From Micrasema longulum (lineage: Eukaryota > Arthropoda > Insecta > Trichoptera > Brachycentridae), in the NCBI GenBank assembly GCA_022494885.1, contig JAGVSM010000953.1, positions 1 to 64,000 of the forward strand: a stretch of DNA of 64,000 nt, in the 5' to 3' direction. The notes below the pieces were generated by a model. The model was not told where the DNA came from and searched no databases. It saw only the letters and a list, made by a program, of their open reading frames with translations. Positions 42,131 through 54,578 of the stretch are shown here, one piece after another. Numbering within the stretch: position 1 is the first letter of the stretch; each line of letters opens with the position of its first letter. A program made the position numbers and the translations under genes.

Positions 42131-44280
42131 TTTTTTAAATATTAAAATAAAAAGAGATATACTCGAGTTCTTATTTTTACTCTAAACTGCTAATTGTTTT
42201 GTGATATAAAGCGTCACATTTACATATCGTCGCCGTTCAGGCACAAATTACTAACCCAAAAAAACACCATTTTGAGAAATCGTAATTTGAAAGTTTGGAG
42301 AAGTAGGAAAAATCTTAATTTTTCGTTTTGGAAGTTGCAACATGTATGCAACACAATTCCTTGGTCTTTTTTATAAATTCCATTATAAACTATTTTTTCT
42401 TTCGATTTATTGCTGGAAGGTTTTTAATGTGGCTAGGTGGATAAAATTTGGTTTAGTGACTGTTGTTTTTTTTTTTTTCTATAATCTGGACAATGCAACC
42501 CAAAAGAGTTAATGACGGGAAGGAAATATTACAAATAATAAAATATCTTAAATCAAATAAGAAATAATTATTGAATTTTGTAGTTAAAAACATGTTTTAT
42601 ATAAATTAATATTTTTAACGTGTTTATTGTTTTATTTTTTACTATACAAATACCGAAACACTAACAAAATGCATTTAGGAAGAAAACTGTCTTACAAATT
42701 ATAGGGATCTGCCTAAACTGTCAATAAATTATATCTGCCTTAAGTGATTTAGGCTTGTTAAGATTTTATTGAACGTCTCACCACTATTTTTCACTAACAA
42801 TTGGATTTACGCAATTTCTTAGTAACGATGTAACTTCGGTGACTTTTGCCTCATAAAGAACATAATTTTACGCTTTGAATGGTATATTAAATAAACCTCC
42901 TGTTTTAGGGTTCGTGATTTTTTTGCTGAACGGCGAAGATATAATGTGTATGGTTTTCCTGCATTGCAGAACTTATATCTACATCTTGTCTACAGACGAA
43001 CTATAAATATGTAGTTCACTGGGACGTATATAAATAATTGTTAGTTTGTACATATAAATTATTACCAATAAAAAAAAAAGGAAATGTTGGAATATTTTTT
43101 TTAATTAAGGGCTAAAAATGTGGTCGTGGCTTATTGTGTTACGAATATAGGTACTGAATTACATTTATATGTTCAGAAACAAAACAAACATTGAAAATAT
43201 TTTTTTTTTTTTTGTATATGACAAGTTGACTCAATGTGGGCATAAATTGATGTCCTATAATTCGATAGCATTGCTCGTATGAAGTGAATTTAGTTAACGA
43301 ATACAATTATTATCTTTCAATGTATGGAAGCATTTATAATTATGTGGTGTGCGGAATATAAATGTAAGTCATATGTAAGAACAATTAAGATTCGCGAGAA
43401 ATGAATGCAGTCCACCAATCGATTACTCTTATAATCGATCCTGCGTTCGATAATAATTGTACCTCAACACGTGAAGTCCGAGTGAATCCACGCAATCGCA
43501 TGTAAAACGGTCCGTAATTAATTTACATTGAGACTAATTGACTTCAGGTTCGATACCCGTCGCGGCACTTTTGCCCCGTCTGAAAATTATTCACAGGGGT
43601 GTAATTACACCATATAAATCCGACGTGTACTACGCCTGGGCTAGAGGGTTTCAGCCATATTTTAATTTCAATTATTGAACGAGTGACAGGCGTGCGAACG
43701 AAGCTGGTTAGCCCTTAAGACAAATGGGTCATATACTCGAGTGTGAAGAATGGTAAAATAATAATCATGAAAATATTGCTCTCGAGGCTAAATAATGCTA
43801 TGAAAAATCGGTTTAACAATAAAGTAGAATCGGCACTGAATTTTCGTCAATTCTTCGATTTATTTATGCTCCTGATTTTGTATAGCATCGAAATTATCAT
43901 TTGGATTGTCATATAATTTTAAAATCCTCTTTATTACTTGAAGATTTACGTTATTTCTCCATAGCGGTACATAAAAGCAACAAAATATTTTAAATCTTTA
44001 ATTCGGATTAAACTAACAACTTTGTGTATCCAAATATTATCAAAAATGAAGAATAGAATTGGTAAATTAAAATTTAAATATTCTACCTCTGAGTAAACAT
44101 AAACTTGGCGGATAATGTTGCTTTGTAATACTGCACATTAAAAAATTATGCTTAAAAGGTTAGATTTACCTTTACATATATTATGAAAACAAAAAATAAC
44201 GATCTGCGTAAATTAACAAATATCTAAACTATTGCTTTCTTGAATGTTAACAGTTCCTTGTATCTTGATTACATGTATGC
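42131..44280. other. Long AT-rich stretch, nothing recognised
   Basis: Only chance frames occur. At 43545-43560 there is a tRNA B-box-like GGTTCGATACCCG with no A box at a suitable distance. Confidence 0.4.
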
Positions 44281-44500
44281 CAACGCCATAGCGCAGTTGG
44301 TTAGACGGCCAACTGTGGAACTGGAGTCGCGAGTTCGATTACCGCCAGTTGCAAGAAAAAATCCTCAAACGATTTTTTTCTCTATTGGTCTGGGTGTTTT
44401 GTAGTATTTTTCATTACCTCCTTCCATATTCTCTCTTTCCCACCTGCCGACAAGCCTCTAAATAGAGGCTTCGCGGGTTAATATATTTTTTTAAATGATT
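44281..44500 (+). mobile_element. tRNA-derived SINE family 1, copy 2
   Basis: A box TAGCGCAGTTGG (44290-44301) and a mutated B box AGTTCGATTAC, then TATTGGTCTGGGTGTTTTGT, CCTCCTTCCATATTC and GACAAGCC, AAATAGAGGCTTCG. It matches 14659-14872 with scattered changes. It ends in a short T/A-rich tail. Confidence 0.8.
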
Positions 44501-44528
44501 TTGTTGTTGATATTATTATATAATATAC

Positions 44529-44592
44529 AAGCTTGTGTAGCTTAAAAACCGGTCGGCAGAAAAAAAAATCAGTAGTTGGAAACAAAGTTTCA
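44529..44592 (+). repeat. Repeat R, copy 2
   Basis: GCTTGTGTAGCTTAAAAACC GGTCGGCAGAAAAAAAAATC AGT matches 39.8 kb. Confidence 0.5.
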
Positions 44593-45308
44593 CGTTTATT
44601 TTATCATAATATTTTAGTTTATTAATATTCCAGCTATTATAGTTTTATGTCATGCTTATCCCTAAAAATCTTAACAGAAAATATTCATTTTTTATGAATA
44701 AAAATCAGGTTACCTGCGTTTTTTCGAATCCTCTTTGGGAGATTAGAGCCCATACCGACAGTTTTGACCCCCTAATTATTCCTTTCAGTTTCAATTAATC
44801 TACCTTAATCGATTGTGTATCGGAAGCATTGACGTTTTGTAGATTTCTTTCAATAAAACAATAATTGCCAGGTTCGATGACACTAAATCACCCCTTTATA
44901 CCGCGGTGTTGCCACCTTGATAGAGAGGGCGGGTTCGACTCGTTATTAGGGTCGATTAAAACCTTTTAATTGAGGGTTTTAGGCATATCACCCGGACAAG
45001 TGGCCAGTTAGGTGCTAAGGGTTTCAATGAACTATAACTTTAACTCGTAACAAAGGAAAGAAACAAAAAATGCAACCAGTTGTACCTCCTTTCCCACTTG
45101 ATTTTCATTGGTCACACAGCCTTATTAATTTATTATAATCTTAACTGAATGGAATTTTAGTAACTTCTAGAGAAAAGGGTGAAATATTTTTCTAAATTAA
45201 AATGCACATACGTATGTTGAAAGTAAAAATTAAACTTTTAAAACGATAATACTTTTAAACGGAGAATCGTAAACGAATATAAAAAAACATGCGCATGATA
45301 TTGATACA
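44593..45308. other. Unassigned stretch
   Basis: No supported frame or repeat. 44740-44960 is somewhat less AT-rich. Confidence 0.35.
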
Positions 45309-45467
45309 GGTTGTGGGGGACCACGGGAGTACTGTCGCGGACTCCGTACCAGGAGGGCCGAGGTTCGAATCCTGCCCTACCATGACTAGTTTCCCATTTT
45401 CTTGCATGGTTTACGACTAAAATAAAATGCCCTCAAAGTTGAAATATTTGGATAAATCATAAGAACG
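45309..45467 (+). mobile_element. SINE family 3, copy 7, plus orientation
   Basis: The tRNA-like head GGGACCACGGGAGTACTGTC GCGGACTCC carries a perfect B box GGTTCGAATCC (45363-45373). The body TTTCCCATTTTCTTGC and the tail AAATATTTGGATAAATCATA AGAAC follow. This copy gives the family's direction, and the other six lie reversed. Confidence 0.75.
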
Positions 45468-45835
45468 GCAATATTTATTTTTTCTAAAAAGCACAAGGAA
45501 AGTATTTTCGGAATGTTATTTTACTTTTTTAATTTTTACACATTTAGTGGAAGCACGTTTTTTTATAATTGTTCTGGGTGCTAACTCTTAATAAAAATAG
45601 AAAATATATACTTTGAAACATCCTATAAGAAATATTTGTTTTTTATATAGTTTCTAGGCAATGAAAAATTCCTTTAGCTAAATATATTTTTGAAAAAAAT
45701 CAAAACTCGTAATTTGTAAATATCTTATTGTTTTCAATGAGTATATTTTTTAGGTTATTCCGTGTTATTTGGATTCTTTCTGAATAGGAACGTTCTTATT
45801 TTGAATCACCCATATTTTATTTTTTATTTTTATTA

Positions 45836-46525
45836 TTGATAAAACATATAATACAAAAAGAACATATTATACTCCCAGGAGTTATTAAAGAAACTCATTT
45901 GGGACCGTACATAAAAAAACATTTTTTTGACAACACATAATACCATACATAGTTAATACATCCAAAATAGTAAGAAAACATTATTCTAAAAGAAACATAA
46001 AACACAATACTTTACACCATCTTTTTAAATTGCATTAATAATTTAATAATTTTAATTAATTAAAAAGATTTAAGAAATGTTTTTTAATTGCGACACATCT
46101 GGATTTTTTATTCAATTTTTCGTGTTTTAGCTCATCGGGCAGTTTATTATATTCGGAATGGCCAATACTTTTCAAAGACCTACTGCCGAACTTTGTTGAG
46201 CGAAACTTAGCCACATAAAGATTCACTAAGTAACGCGTATTGTAATTGTGAATATCATAACCAAATGTGTATTTTAAATTTGTGTGAGCAGTAAAGTTTA
46301 TGATATTGGTTATGTCATGCAGTGGCATTACCTCGAAAGGAAGTATCTTTGTTTGTCGGTAGATATCCTTGACATGGGAATCCCATTTAAGTCCAAGAAT
46401 GTTTCTAAGAGCTCTGTTCTGAAGAACTTGTATTTCCGAGATCTGATTTTTGCTAGCAAAACCCCATATACATAATAGATAAGATAGGTGGGTATTGATA
46501 ACAGTGACCGTGGAAATCTACGCAC
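45836..46525 (-). mobile_element. LINE C-terminal region and 3' UTR
   Basis: The minus strand encodes YVYGVLLAKIRSRKYKFFRT, LDLNGIPMSR, then in a shifted frame MPLHDITNIINFTAHTNLKY, IHNYNTRYLVNLYVAK and HSEYNKLPDELK. The 3' UTR toward 45836 contains CTCCCAGGAGTTATT and ends in a T-rich (A-rich on the minus strand) tail. The same 3' end lies at 55.26 kb in plus orientation. A frameshift at about 46328 makes it dead. Confidence 0.7.
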
Positions 46526-47487
46526 CTATTCTTATTGTTTTGTTTGTATAATACATTTTTTTTGTTAAAGTTTCTGTGTTGGTTTTGCAAATTAATCAAA
46601 TACTATTTTAAAGTTTGCAAATTTTTTAATGCATCCGCCTTTGTCCATAAAATGGTCCGTCACAAAACGCTTTTCCTCCTTCATAAGTAAATATTGGCTT
46701 TCAATTCATCAATAAACTTGTCTAAAAATGTCATAGTACGGGATGATATTACAAAACAATAAAATGCTTATTCGCGCGTAGGAACTTAACGTTCAACTTA
46801 ACTTATAAGTTTTGAAACTATTACAAAGGATATATTTTCTCTTGTACCTTGGTCCAAAGCCAAAGCGATTACTTTGTCTACTGTTTTCTGTCGTGTGTAA
46901 TATAGTTTCCACCATCGCTTAGCACTGAATTATATTAAAACGCCAGTTTACCACGAAAAATAACTGCAAATATTCTCATACAAGGAAATCCAATGTAACC
47001 CCGACCTCCGATTGCCCACGCACCGCCTTTTGTGTCCCAACAAAAGGTGAATCTGTAATTATCTTTAACCTTTTACGCTTCAAAATAGAATACTTTTCAC
47101 ACTGCTTTTCCTTGGTTATTATTCAAATTCTTTTCATTATTTTATGTACTAACGGTTTTCGTTCTTTCGATTTACTCAATATTTCAATTTCATATTTTTT
47201 TTTCCATTTTTCCCTTTTTTTATAAATGCCTATGTCACTTTGCAGTTTTTAAATTTTCCCACTTTTTAAATCCCGTTGAAGACGTTTTGATGCATAAAAT
47301 ATATACTCTAGTTTTTTTATACATTTTTTACTTTTAAATAATTTATTTATTTAACCTCTTACCGACTTTTTATGTCTACCGGTATCGAGACGTACCCGTC
47401 TCTTCGTCAGGATACTCATTACACCAACATGCAAATACTAAAATACACTATCACCTTTACCGTCACCGTAGTATACATTACTTACCT
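46526..47487. other. AT-rich stretch, nothing recognised
   Basis: I see no supported frame or repeat. Confidence 0.4.
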
Positions 47488-47560
47488 TCATGTAAGAAAA
47501 ATGATCAATATACGCTGCAATACAGTGTCTTATGCACCATTTGGTGCGGAAAAATAATGA
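47488..47560 (+). mobile_element. SINE family 2, 3' module fragment
   Basis: GATCAATATACGCTGCAATA, CAGTGTCTTATGCACCATTT and GGTGCGGAAAAATAATGAAG correspond to the 21.5 kb 3' module. Confidence 0.55.
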
Positions 47561-47804
47561 AGAAGAGGAAGTGTACATAGTATTTACGAAAAAATACATA
47601 AATTACATGCAGAGTCAAAGAGGGTGCATACACCACCATGTCCGAACATGCACTAAAATCTGATTCATAATATTTAAAGATTTGTCGCTGAACTTGTTAA
47701 GGGGGGGGGGTTAGGAAGGGAAGGGGTTAGGTGGTTGAACGTTACACAATTGGTTAATTTTTAAATAAAAAAGTGGGCTTTATTGAAAAAATATTTTATT
47801 GTTT
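47561..47804. other. Spacer with a run of ten or more G
   Basis: A G homopolymer at about 47700-47710 stands out in AT-rich DNA, followed by TTAGGAAGGGAAGGGGTTAGG. Confidence 0.5.
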
Positions 47805-47975
47805 ATTCATCATCATTATTTCCTTTCCAAACCTAATGGTGCATAGAGCACTGCATTGTTACACCAATCGCAGCGTATCTTGATCATCTCGGTTACATGC
47901 AGTGATGATCAGTCTTACGCTTCAGGTACCAGTCCAGGAACTATGAAATATTCTGGTGTGAAAACACCCCTTTTA
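47805..47975 (-). mobile_element. SINE family 2, 3' module, minus orientation
   Basis: The plus strand begins CATCATCATTATTTCC, then CCTAATGGTGCATAG, AGCGTATCTTGATCATCTCG and CCAGTCCAGGAACTATGAAA, the reverse complement of the 21.5 kb 3' module. Confidence 0.65.
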
Positions 47976-48199
47976 AATTATTTATTAGGGTGATATTATT
48001 TTTTAAAGCTTATTTAATATGAAATACCTCCATGTTGTTTAATTTTAGTCATTTTTTATTATTTGTATGTAAAATTTTAACTCCCATATCGTTATTAAAA
48101 TGCATGAATATGATTTTTTTATTTTTATAATTTCAACAGGTCAAGCTAGTCAATTTTGAAACTTATATGTAATCGTTTATATGGGAACAAATATCATTC

Positions 48200-48497
48200 G
48201 GATGTAGTTATGCTGAAAGCGTCCAACCCCAAAAATGCTACAAATGCGTAATATCGATTTCGATACGATACTACGATATCTTTGTGTGCTGAAAACGTCC
48301 AATTTCCAAGTGCCATACTTTTTTTGCCAATTAAAGAAATTTCTAACCCACATCACGGCTATCACTGTTATATTAACTTTAAAAACGTCTAAGTGGTTTG
48401 AATGTTTTGTGCGGCTCTTTTATTATTTATTTTTTTAAATTTCGTTAAAAACATTTTTATCGTTTGAGAGTTGGACGCTTTCGGCATAACTACGTCC
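48200..48497. mobile_element. TIR MITE, 298 bp
   Basis: GGATGTAGTTATGCTGAAAG CGTCCAAC at the left returns as GTTGGACGCTTTCGGCATAA CTACGTCC at the right, 28-base inverted ends with two differences. A third internal AAAACGTCCAA word lies near 48294. It is non-coding. No second copy in the window. Confidence 0.8.
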
Positions 48498-48599
48498 ATT
48501 TACACGCATATATAGTATAGATTCGCCAAAATAGACTCAGTGGCCCCTCAGACTTGATCAGACTCAGATTTTAAATTGCTTAAAACAATATATTAAAAG

Positions 48600-49060
48600 A
48601 AATTAAATTAAAATATAAAAAGTTAAAGAATTTGAGATGTATAAGTCACCCAGATACCAACATAATATTCAAATTCCTAAATTCCACACTAAATTCTTCA
48701 AAAGTGTAAAAAATTATAATAATCTTCCCAATGAACTAAAAAATATTAAAAATAATATATCAATAAATAAATTTAAAGTAAATCTAAAGAAATTTTTTTT
48801 AACACGTGTAAAAACTACATTAAATCTTAATCAGTATAAATGTATTATTGTATTATGTTTTTCCTTTATATGTCCTATGCTTTTATTTTTTTCTCATGTA
48901 CTCGTATATAAAATTATATAAAATCTTATAATAAACAACAAACAACTACAACAGTGTGAGTCACTCGCCAACTAGTCTCTTTTTTGGAGATTTACAGTGA
49001 TAACATTTACTAGAAGTGTAAAAGTAGAAATGTACAGTATTTTTCAAAAAACATGTACCT
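48600..49060 (+). mobile_element. LINE ORF2 C-terminus and 3' UTR
   Basis: From 48637 the plus strand reads MYKSPRYQHNIQIPKFHTKF, NYNNLPNELKNIKNNISINK and FKVNLKKFFL, a typical ORF2 tail, with a hydrophobic end to 48921. The following AACAGTGTGAGTCACT block to 49060 matches 8718-8830, tying that repeat to this LINE family. Confidence 0.65.
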
Positions 49061-50180
49061 TTTACGAAATTAATTAATAAAAAAAAATAATAAAAAAAAT
49101 CAATGGAGGTTAAGGCAATGACATAATGGTCTTTAAAATGATCTTAACCTTGTAAATATCTTGCCTTAATAGACATTTCTCAGACCACATCAATATTACA
49201 TTTACTTTTATTCGTGATAAAATAATAATTTATTTTATCAAATTTTACATAGTCGTTGACCGGATAGAACGTTTAACTATTAAAATATTATATTCTTAGT
49301 TTTCAATAAATAAAATAAAATGTATTTTCTCCTTACAATGAGTAATACAATATGTACGCGAGGCATTCGTTTTGTGGAAGGTTCTCCCGTTCTCCTGTTC
49401 GACTGTTCAGTAATTGGAAAGTTCTCGGTTCCCATCACGAATTTTGACTCGAGCAGTTTGTCTGTATTTATGGTAGTCCCATTTTAGACTTTCCTCCATT
49501 GGTCCTTGGCCCGTTAAATCCCCGAGAACATCTTCCCTTCGAGTTTCGGCCTTTTGTATTCCCATTTAATGTCTTAATGTTTTTGAAATGAATATATCGT
49601 AAAGATTTTTTACTTCTAAATAATACGCCCGCCGATGTGCTGGTTCCTCGCGGAGTTTTATTGGCTGCTCGGCGGTGGTAATGTATTTGAAATTGAGTTG
49701 CGATCGTAAATATGGCTTTGCGTATATTGTTGCTTTGGCGGGCTCTTAGTGTGGGCACCAGACTATCGTCCTAGGATATTTTTTTAGGAATTAATAAGTC
49801 GTGTTTGGATAATTTGTAAATTAATTTCGGTTATGTCCCATTAAAAGTCGTAATCCTCTTTTAATCGCTTTTTCAAATCACTGTCTGCCGTGGATACGCC
49901 TTTACGCACAAAACTGGTTTTTATACTAAATGTATAATATTGATTAAAACGATTAAATCAGTGGCTAGCGCCTTCGTGCTAATTTTAAGTATTTTTACAT
50001 AAATAAAATTATTTCTAAGTTGGCAAAAAAAATAAAAAAATACACGAATAACTTTAAGATTCGGGCAATATCAGAGACTTGCAACACAAAAGGCTTTGAG
50101 TCAAATAATTGTTGCGTTTTTCTCAAAATGGGTTGTTTAATCTTACTGTTTTCGACCATTTTGACAAAAACATTTATATT
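49061..50180. other. Unassigned stretch
   Basis: 49330-49770 has more balanced composition and a 96-residue minus frame (49468-49758) rich in Arg, Ser and Asn that I do not recognise. The rest is AT-rich. Confidence 0.3.
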
Positions 50181-50400
50181 TGTGGGGTTTATAGTCTATG
50201 ATCGATGACACACACATGCTAAATAATTTCTTCTGAAATGTAGTGCGACGACAGATGAAGCAAGTCATCGTTTTATATTGAATACGAATGTATTGGATTC
50301 GATAGAAAATTATGGCATTGCATCGTCGGTCATTAGTCTACTTCAGGTGAAATAATTTAACACGTGTGTGTGTCATCGATTATGGACTATGGACCCCACA
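50181..50400. mobile_element. TIR MITE, 220 bp
   Basis: TGTGGGGTTTATAGTCTATG ATCGATGACACACACA at the left is matched by TGTGTGTGTCATCGATTATG GACTATGGACCCCACA at the right. The inverted ends reach about 60 bases (through ATAATTTCTTCTGAA / TTCAGGTGAAATAAT). It directly precedes the LTR-like block. Confidence 0.85.
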
Positions 50401-50777
50401 ATAATATATACATATTATGCAAGCCATGCTCATAACGTCAATAGCGTCATCCTGCAGTACATTAACATTGTTCCTACAATGGATATATGAAGAACAAAGG
50501 AACGTGGCTTATAAAGAGACCACAGGGCGTGGTAACGCCTAGTCAGTCAGCACCAGTCAGCCCCAGTCAGCCCGAACAATCAGCTCAACGCAGTCACTCA
50601 GTTACAGCATGTAGTCCAAGTGCAGTTACTTCAACGCCTCATCGCCGCTACGCTCGCACTCCACAACACTGTGCCGTATCTTATTCGACATGTAATAAAT
50701 ACACGCATTCAAACCACAACCTTACTTCGGTCCATCACCAACTGGGAGAGGATCACCAACACTCACCATATTCCTAC
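50401..50777 (+). repeat. Solo-LTR-like block, copy 1
   Basis: It has a TATA-like CTTATAAAGAG (50508-50518), then short CAGTCAGC repeats that may cover the transcription start, and AATAAA at 50694-50699. It ends near TTCCTACA. The whole block is matched in reverse at 61.65-61.99 kb. The promoter-to-polyA layout and the two isolated copies fit a solo LTR. The 5' boundary is unclear and no internal region is present. A 121-codon frame across it is just LTR sequence. Confidence 0.6.
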
Positions 50778-51860
50778 ATATCAATTTTAAACTTATTGTT
50801 CTTTCCATTGTTTAGTGCAACTGATAAACAACGATTAAACTTTAACTCATGACTTTTAAGTATTCGAGTAATTCTACCAGCATGTTTATGAATATGATAA
50901 TACTGTTAAAGATTTATCGATATAATCGACTCTGAAGTTTTATATTAAAATTTGAATATTAATTGTGTAAAACCTTTGGACTACTTTCTTATCTTACATA
51001 ATATTTTCCATGTAATTTTATATAAATCTCGTTTTCGCGTGAAATATGAAATAGGAACCCCATTAAACATTATTTTAGTATCCGAATCCATTCATAACTG
51101 TCGCAATCAAAATATATATAATTACGATCGAGACAGCCGACACTCCTGACTATTTTTTCCGGGGTTTGCCGATAAAACTGTTTGTACCAATTTCATCAAT
51201 CTCGCTGTACTTACTCGTACTTTATTTTTTATACTTTACAAAATAAAAGTATCGTAGAGCTAAAAGATTTGAAGAAATAAATGTAAATATAATAATGTTG
51301 ACATGTTACATATTAAACCATGAATTAAACTCCAGTCCTCATACTGGTCAATAGAACAGAATGCTCACGCCACTTACCCAAGGAACTAATGGCGCGGCTA
51401 ATGATCCAGATTTTATGTTTTTAATCTATATTAAACCTTTATAGCTTAGTTTGTTACTCAAAACTTCTCATTTCTATACAGTGCTCATGAAAATAATTGA
51501 ATTTTAATTAAAATAGGACCACCACCGTATACTTATCCTGCATTAACACATCAGATTTATGACTTTATTGTCGTTCACGATTTCGACCCACAAACACAGT
51601 AATTGTAATCGTACCAACCTATTATTATACCGTATTTTAATATTAAATTTTAATTTTTAGTTTCATTAAAAGCAATAGTTCAATACATCATGATATATAA
51701 AATTTCAAAAATAAACCAAAAACCATTTTTCAAAGCATTAAAAACATAAGTAATACATGGTAATTATTTTATATGTGTACAATTTTATGTCTTTACTATT
51801 TTATTCAAATCTTAGTTAGCACTAATGTCTGAACAACCACCCGATGACGAACTATTATTT
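50778..51860. other. AT-rich stretch, nothing recognised
   Basis: I see no supported frame or repeat. Confidence 0.4.
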
Positions 51861-52100
51861 AATATTTATTTATTTATTTAATGCACAAAATACACAATTT
51901 TATCACAGCACAATTATAATTTTTTTATGTCCCGACTTGTTAGAAAATTCCGTGTAAAGTCGGGAATCTTCTATATATAAATCGAAAACATATTAAACAA
52001 CATACAAAATAATCAAAACAATGTACAAAATAATGTTTTTAAAAATACAAATAATTAAAATTTATACATGTCAGGAAATGGAATGCAAAAAAGTTTTTTA
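51861..52100 (-). repeat. Probable LINE 3' end (minus orientation)
   Basis: (TTTA)n at 51861-51880 is followed by GCACAAAATACACAATTT and TCCCGACTTGTTAGAAAATT, the layout of a minus-strand LINE 3' UTR. The short ATGTCCCGACTT / AAGTCGGGA stretch can fold. No coding part is seen. Confidence 0.35.
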
Positions 52101-52394
52101 ATAGTGCATTATATTCGGTAATTAATTTAAAGTAAAAGAAATTCAAAATAATACATAAGAGCAAAAATAGTAGCACATCTATATGGTAGAATATGTAATT
52201 TAATAAATGTATTAATCAATAATTTTATGCTTTGATTAGCAATAATTAAAATATATTTTTACAAATAATTCAGCACCACTATTAAGACGATATTCATATA
52301 TACGTATGTGAATAATAATGAAGACAGCATCAATATTATATATTTATTCCCGAAGCAATCTTATACAGTGGTCTCTACCCCTCGATAAAATTCA

Positions 52395-52700
52395 ATTATG
52401 GATCTTCATCTTAAATATAGACGTTGTTTTGGAGAACTCAATATGTTCATCCAAGACGTTGAATACTCTTAATATTAACATATTACAACAGAAATGAAGA
52501 GCATTTTACAGAAAGGAAAATAGAAGTCTAGAAATTTAGGCTTATGACCTGTCATTGGCTGGTTTAAGTGGCCACATTATACACTGTGTAACATTCACCA
52601 TTTTCTGCCTATTTTTGAATGTTCGTTAAATTCTTCTATCTGCTGATTTTTATGAAGTTAAAAAGCTGAAACCTTTATTGATGCAGGTGATATTTTTATC
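52395..52700 (+). mobile_element. TIR family F, partial copy, forward core
   Basis: ATATTACAACAGAAATGAAG, AGAAGTCTAG, GACCTGTCATTGGCTGGTTT AAGTGGCCAC, GTAACATTCACCATTTT and AAAGCTGAAACCTTTATTG follow the 56.3 kb copy. Confidence 0.65.
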
Positions 52701-52734
52701 AATTTATCGGGACAAGTATTTATTAGTACTTTTT

Positions 52735-52820
52735 TTTTAATAGTGTATTTAATAATAAAATAAATATAATATAATAAATATATATAATATATATAAATAT
52801 AATAATAATAAAATAAATTG
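52735..52820. repeat. AT simple-sequence stretch
   Basis: ATAATA and TATATAA repeats without unique sequence. Confidence 0.6.
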
Positions 52821-52834
52821 AAATAAAATAAAAA

Positions 52835-52925
52835 CCGTTTTTCTAACCAGTTTATATTTACTTTTCTACCGACCGATTTCGAAGCTACACAGGCTTTCAT
52901 ATCAAGGTTTAGTTTTGTTATAAAT
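52835..52925 (-). repeat. Repeat R, copy 3 (reversed)
   Basis: TCTACCGACCGATTTCGAAG CTACACAGGCTT is the reverse complement of the words at 44.53 kb. Confidence 0.5.
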
Positions 52926-53543
52926 ACTATCATATTTTATAATTTTAATGGTCGAATTTCAACCCCCTACTTACCCCCGCTGTACATACCACAAATACAA
53001 AATACTACGTGACACAAAGACTTGACTTATTACTTCTATATGTATTAAATTTAGTATTTAGTATGCTGTTAAAATTACATAGTACAATAATATTCATTGC
53101 TAAATTAAACCTCGATAAGAAAGCTCGTGTTGTTTTGAAAACAGTCAATAAGAAAAATATTTGAATTGGTTAGAATCAAAGTATTTTAATTTTTATTTCA
53201 TATCAATAACCACAAAGTTAGTGCTTTAAATATAAATTGTACAAAATAAGTTGATTTCCAAATAAAAAAAGTTGAGCGCTTTGAAAAATACATATATCTC
53301 TCCTTAGCTCAAACGTTTTTAAAGATTTTGGGTTTTTAATTTCCATTTTCATTTTCTGCTGACAAAATTTAAACATTAAAAATAATTTGTCCGTAGTGTG
53401 TTTTCATTGTACAACCTACGTGCATACAGACAAAAATATTCACTTCAATTCTGGTTTACTTTAACTTCTGATTTAGCAGACAATTTGTTATGATCTTTTG
53501 TTGTAAGTACTAGGTTACCTAGGTACGGTGCCGTACGAATTAA
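52926..53543. other. AT-rich stretch, nothing recognised
   Basis: I see no supported frame or repeat. Confidence 0.4.
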
Positions 53544-54578
53544 TTAGAACACACATATAATCAAAAAATGATTTTTTGAAAAAAAACATGTAACACCGCA
53601 TTTAAAGCATAAACTCGTGGTTTTAATAATAAATGTTGGCAAAGAATTTATAAGGTTTTTGCAGCTTTCTTTAAAGTGTTTATCATGAAACCAAACACGA
53701 ATTACTGCACTGATCACGTTAGTTTTTGTTGCACCATCCACCTTAGGTAGCCGTTTTTTGCAAAAAACCCAAACGTTTTCGATCAGATTTAGATCGTGCG
53801 AGTTTCCTTGCCTCACCTTGCCATTCCAGTACAGAGATTTAGTTCTGTGGGAAAAACTATTTCACTTTTTTTGAGGCGTGGCACGGAGAATTTTTTTGTA
53901 AAAAATACCACTGCCAGTAAGATAGACCTTGTGTAGCTCAGGTATCATACGGGTTGATATGGTTTCAATATGTCTATATGTCTCATTTCATCATCTTATC
54001 AACCGACACAAGTGATCCATTGCCACGGTAGGATCGGACACCCCGAAACATCTTAAGTGTGCTTTACTCTTTGTTCCAAATAAGTAAGAGAATTCGATTC
54101 ACCAGATAATATACGCACGAACAACACGCACTATCCCTGTATAACAAAATATGTTTCATCGAAGAAGATATTTTTTTTATAATCTTTAACTGCCTAGTGC
54201 TGGTATTTCACGGCCCGAGCTAGACGCTTCATCGTGGCACTGGCCAGAAGCTGCTTTTTGATTGGATTTCTTGCCCTTCTGCTGGCTTTAATAAGGTGTC
54301 TTCGTAAAATTGTTCGTCGATATGGATTTCAGATTCGTAAAGCCCTTTGTTAAGATATTTTTTTGAAAGAACCAGAAGTTGATCTTTCAAGGCTGTTGTT
54401 TACCTCTTCCTACCACATTTTTCATTTCTTGTGATGTTCACTGCCCCTGTTTGGTTTTCTGCTTTATAATCCTACTTTAGGATGCTCGGTTTTCTCCAAC
54501 GTTCTCCGCTTTTTGCCAGAACGTCATAAAAGCATGCTCAGAAAGCGTAATGATACGTGTTCTAGGTATTATATCCAT
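53544..54578 (-). pseudogene. Tc1/mariner-type transposase pseudogene
   Basis: The minus strand starts MDIIPRTRIITLSEHAFMTF and WQKAENVGENRAS at 54578. After several shifts it reads FFDETYFVIQG, carrying the first catalytic Asp of the DDE/D core, then RSYRGNGSLVSVDKMMK and TGSGIFYKK. The last part, open from 53816, has RQGNSHDLNLIENVWVFCKK with the final acidic residue. The second catalytic Asp, expected after TGSGIF, is absent: the codons give YKK. Many stops and frameshifts are present. No terminal repeats were located. Confidence 0.75.

Noticed and set aside
43530..43570. tRNA-like B box GGTTCGATACCCG
   Set aside because: No A box at the right distance and no acceptor-stem pairing; an isolated word in this window.
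50487..50852. 121-codon plus-strand ORF rich in Ser, Gln and Pro
   Set aside because: It lies across the LTR-like block, its repeats come from the CAGTCAGC words, and the second LTR copy does not keep the frame.
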